DNA of 64,000 nucleotides from Bog-756 sp963824645. Lineage in GTDB: Bacteria; Actinomycetota; Acidimicrobiia; Acidimicrobiales; RAAP-2. Numbering within the stretch: the first letter of the stretch is position 1; every line of letters begins with the position of its first letter. A model generated the notes under the pieces. The model had not been told where the DNA came from. It worked only from the letters and a program-made list of their open reading frames with translations, and did no database searches. The translations under genes and the position numbers were made by a program. Of this stretch, positions 63,351 through 64,000 are shown in pieces. The stretch lies in assembly GCA_963824645.1 (NCBI GenBank), contig CAWGQC010000014.1, positions 62,001 to 126,000 on the forward strand, given 5' to 3'.

Positions 63351-63609
63351 CTTTCCCCCTGCGTGGGCACCGCCCGACTCCGTTGGTGAGTTGTCCGTTC
63401 CTCTGCGCTGTCTGTATCTGGCCACGCACGTGCACGGCTGCCACGCCAAGGCCCGCCGCTGACGTTAGCCGAAGTTAGACGGACGCTGACCAGGTAAAAC
63501 AGACGACCGAAGTGTCCCCCCGGATGCCACCGGTGGGACCGGCCGGTGGCCCTCGATCTTCGACCGATCGGATTGACACCCCGGACGCGGAGCGCCACCA
63601 TCCCTGGAC

Positions 63610-64000
63610 ATGACGGCCAATTTCCTGTCGACCACCACGGTGACCCCGGAATCCAACGGGCTCTACCGCGCCGTCGTCGACGACTCCTGGAACTTGCGTC
63701 CGCTCCCCCAGGGTGGCCTGGTCACCGCCATCGCCCTCCGGGCCATGACCGATGCGTTGGGCGATGATGCCCAGACCCTCCGGGTGGCCCACACGTCCTT
63801 CGTGGCCCAGGTGGCCAGCGGCCCGGTGGACGTCCACGTCGACGTCCTGCGACGGGGACGTACGGTGTCCCACTTGCAGGCAGAGGTGTCCAGCACCGAC
63901 GCACGCCGCGGCCATGTCACAACGGGAATCTTCGGCTCTCCCCGGCCGGGCTTCGACTTCACCGATCTGCGCCCGCCCCCGCAGGTCCCTCCTCCCCACA
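63610..64000 (+). CDS. acyl-CoA thioesterase-like protein, 3' end outside window
   Basis: First 130 codons only. STTTVTPESNGLYRAVVDDS-WNLRPLPQGGLVTAIALRAM and AHTSFVAQVASGPVDVHVDV-LRRGRTVSHLQAEV show the N-terminal hotdog domain of TesB-like or 4HBT_3 thioesterases. The typical acyl-CoA thioesterase II N-half contains the same W-x-x-R-P-x-P-x-G-G-L phrase. The second hotdog is not in view. Confidence 0.7.
   Translation, partial: MTANFLSTTTVTPESNGLYRAVVDDSWNLRPLPQGGLVTAIALRAMTDALGDDAQTLRVAHTSFVAQVASGPVDVHVDVLRRGRTVSHLQAEVSSTDARRGHVTTGIFGSPRPGFDFTDLRPPPQVPPPH

Overview
The window is GC-rich, gene-dense chromosomal DNA from a member of the Actinomycetota. Acidimicrobiia is my best guess. The reasons are an aspartate in place of the MurA catalytic cysteine, a class II fructose bisphosphatase, an ATP synthase delta subunit with a duplicated N-terminal domain, a mycobacterial-type SerC, a CYP124/125-like P450, a thiolase-like protein lacking its cysteines, and many start codons that sit 5-10 bases after a TANNNT box, as expected for leaderless mRNAs. 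There are no tRNA or rRNA genes, insertion sequences, phage genes or CRISPR arrays. It reads as core chromosome.

Layout. 1-2.8 kb: sulfate assimilation (sir fragment, cysH) divergent from a siroheme dehydrogenase. 2.8-12.9 kb: P450, small membrane protein, galT, treS, meaB, murA, a secreted Fn3 protein and glpX. 13-21 kb: the complete ATP synthase operon on the minus strand (atpZ-I-B-E-F-H-A-G-D-C), preceded by rpiB-glyA-wecA-like. 24.4-28.4 kb: thiolase-like protein, LPG-flippase-like membrane protein, serine hydrolase. 28.5-31 kb: greA-leuC-leuD. 31.6-41.7 kb: a minus-strand phosphate-uptake locus, pstC-pstA-pstB-pstS, followed by a second tethered binding protein, a sortase-fold protein that has lost its catalytic His and Cys, and a third secreted binding protein. 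41.9-45.5 kb: lipoprotein, 56-aa protein, large PTPS-related membrane protein. 45.6-55.9 kb: serine and branched-chain amino-acid synthesis (serA, an aminotransferase, serC, ilvC, ilvN, ilvB, ilvD), with a clear ilv leader-peptide attenuator before ilvB. 56-64 kb: a secreted IPT/42-residue-repeat protein, PhyH-like dioxygenase, haloalkane dehalogenase, GH9 glycoside hydrolase, two small conserved domains (DUF1543, DUF2237), an orphan ParA-like ATPase and a thioesterase fragment.

The most interesting region is the phosphate locus. It has three PBP-superfamily proteins, two of them tethered by a C-terminal helix ending in W-R-R-R-R, and a pseudosortase, almost all with 4-base stop/start overlaps. 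Other notable points are the ilv attenuator, a five-codon minicistron between leuC and leuD, an APS reductase missing one of its four cluster cysteines, and the unfused but domain-duplicated delta subunit. Three otherwise intact genes (pstB, the repeat protein, the PhyH-like dioxygenase) each carry one single-base frameshift. That may be sequence error, and should be resolved before any biological reading.
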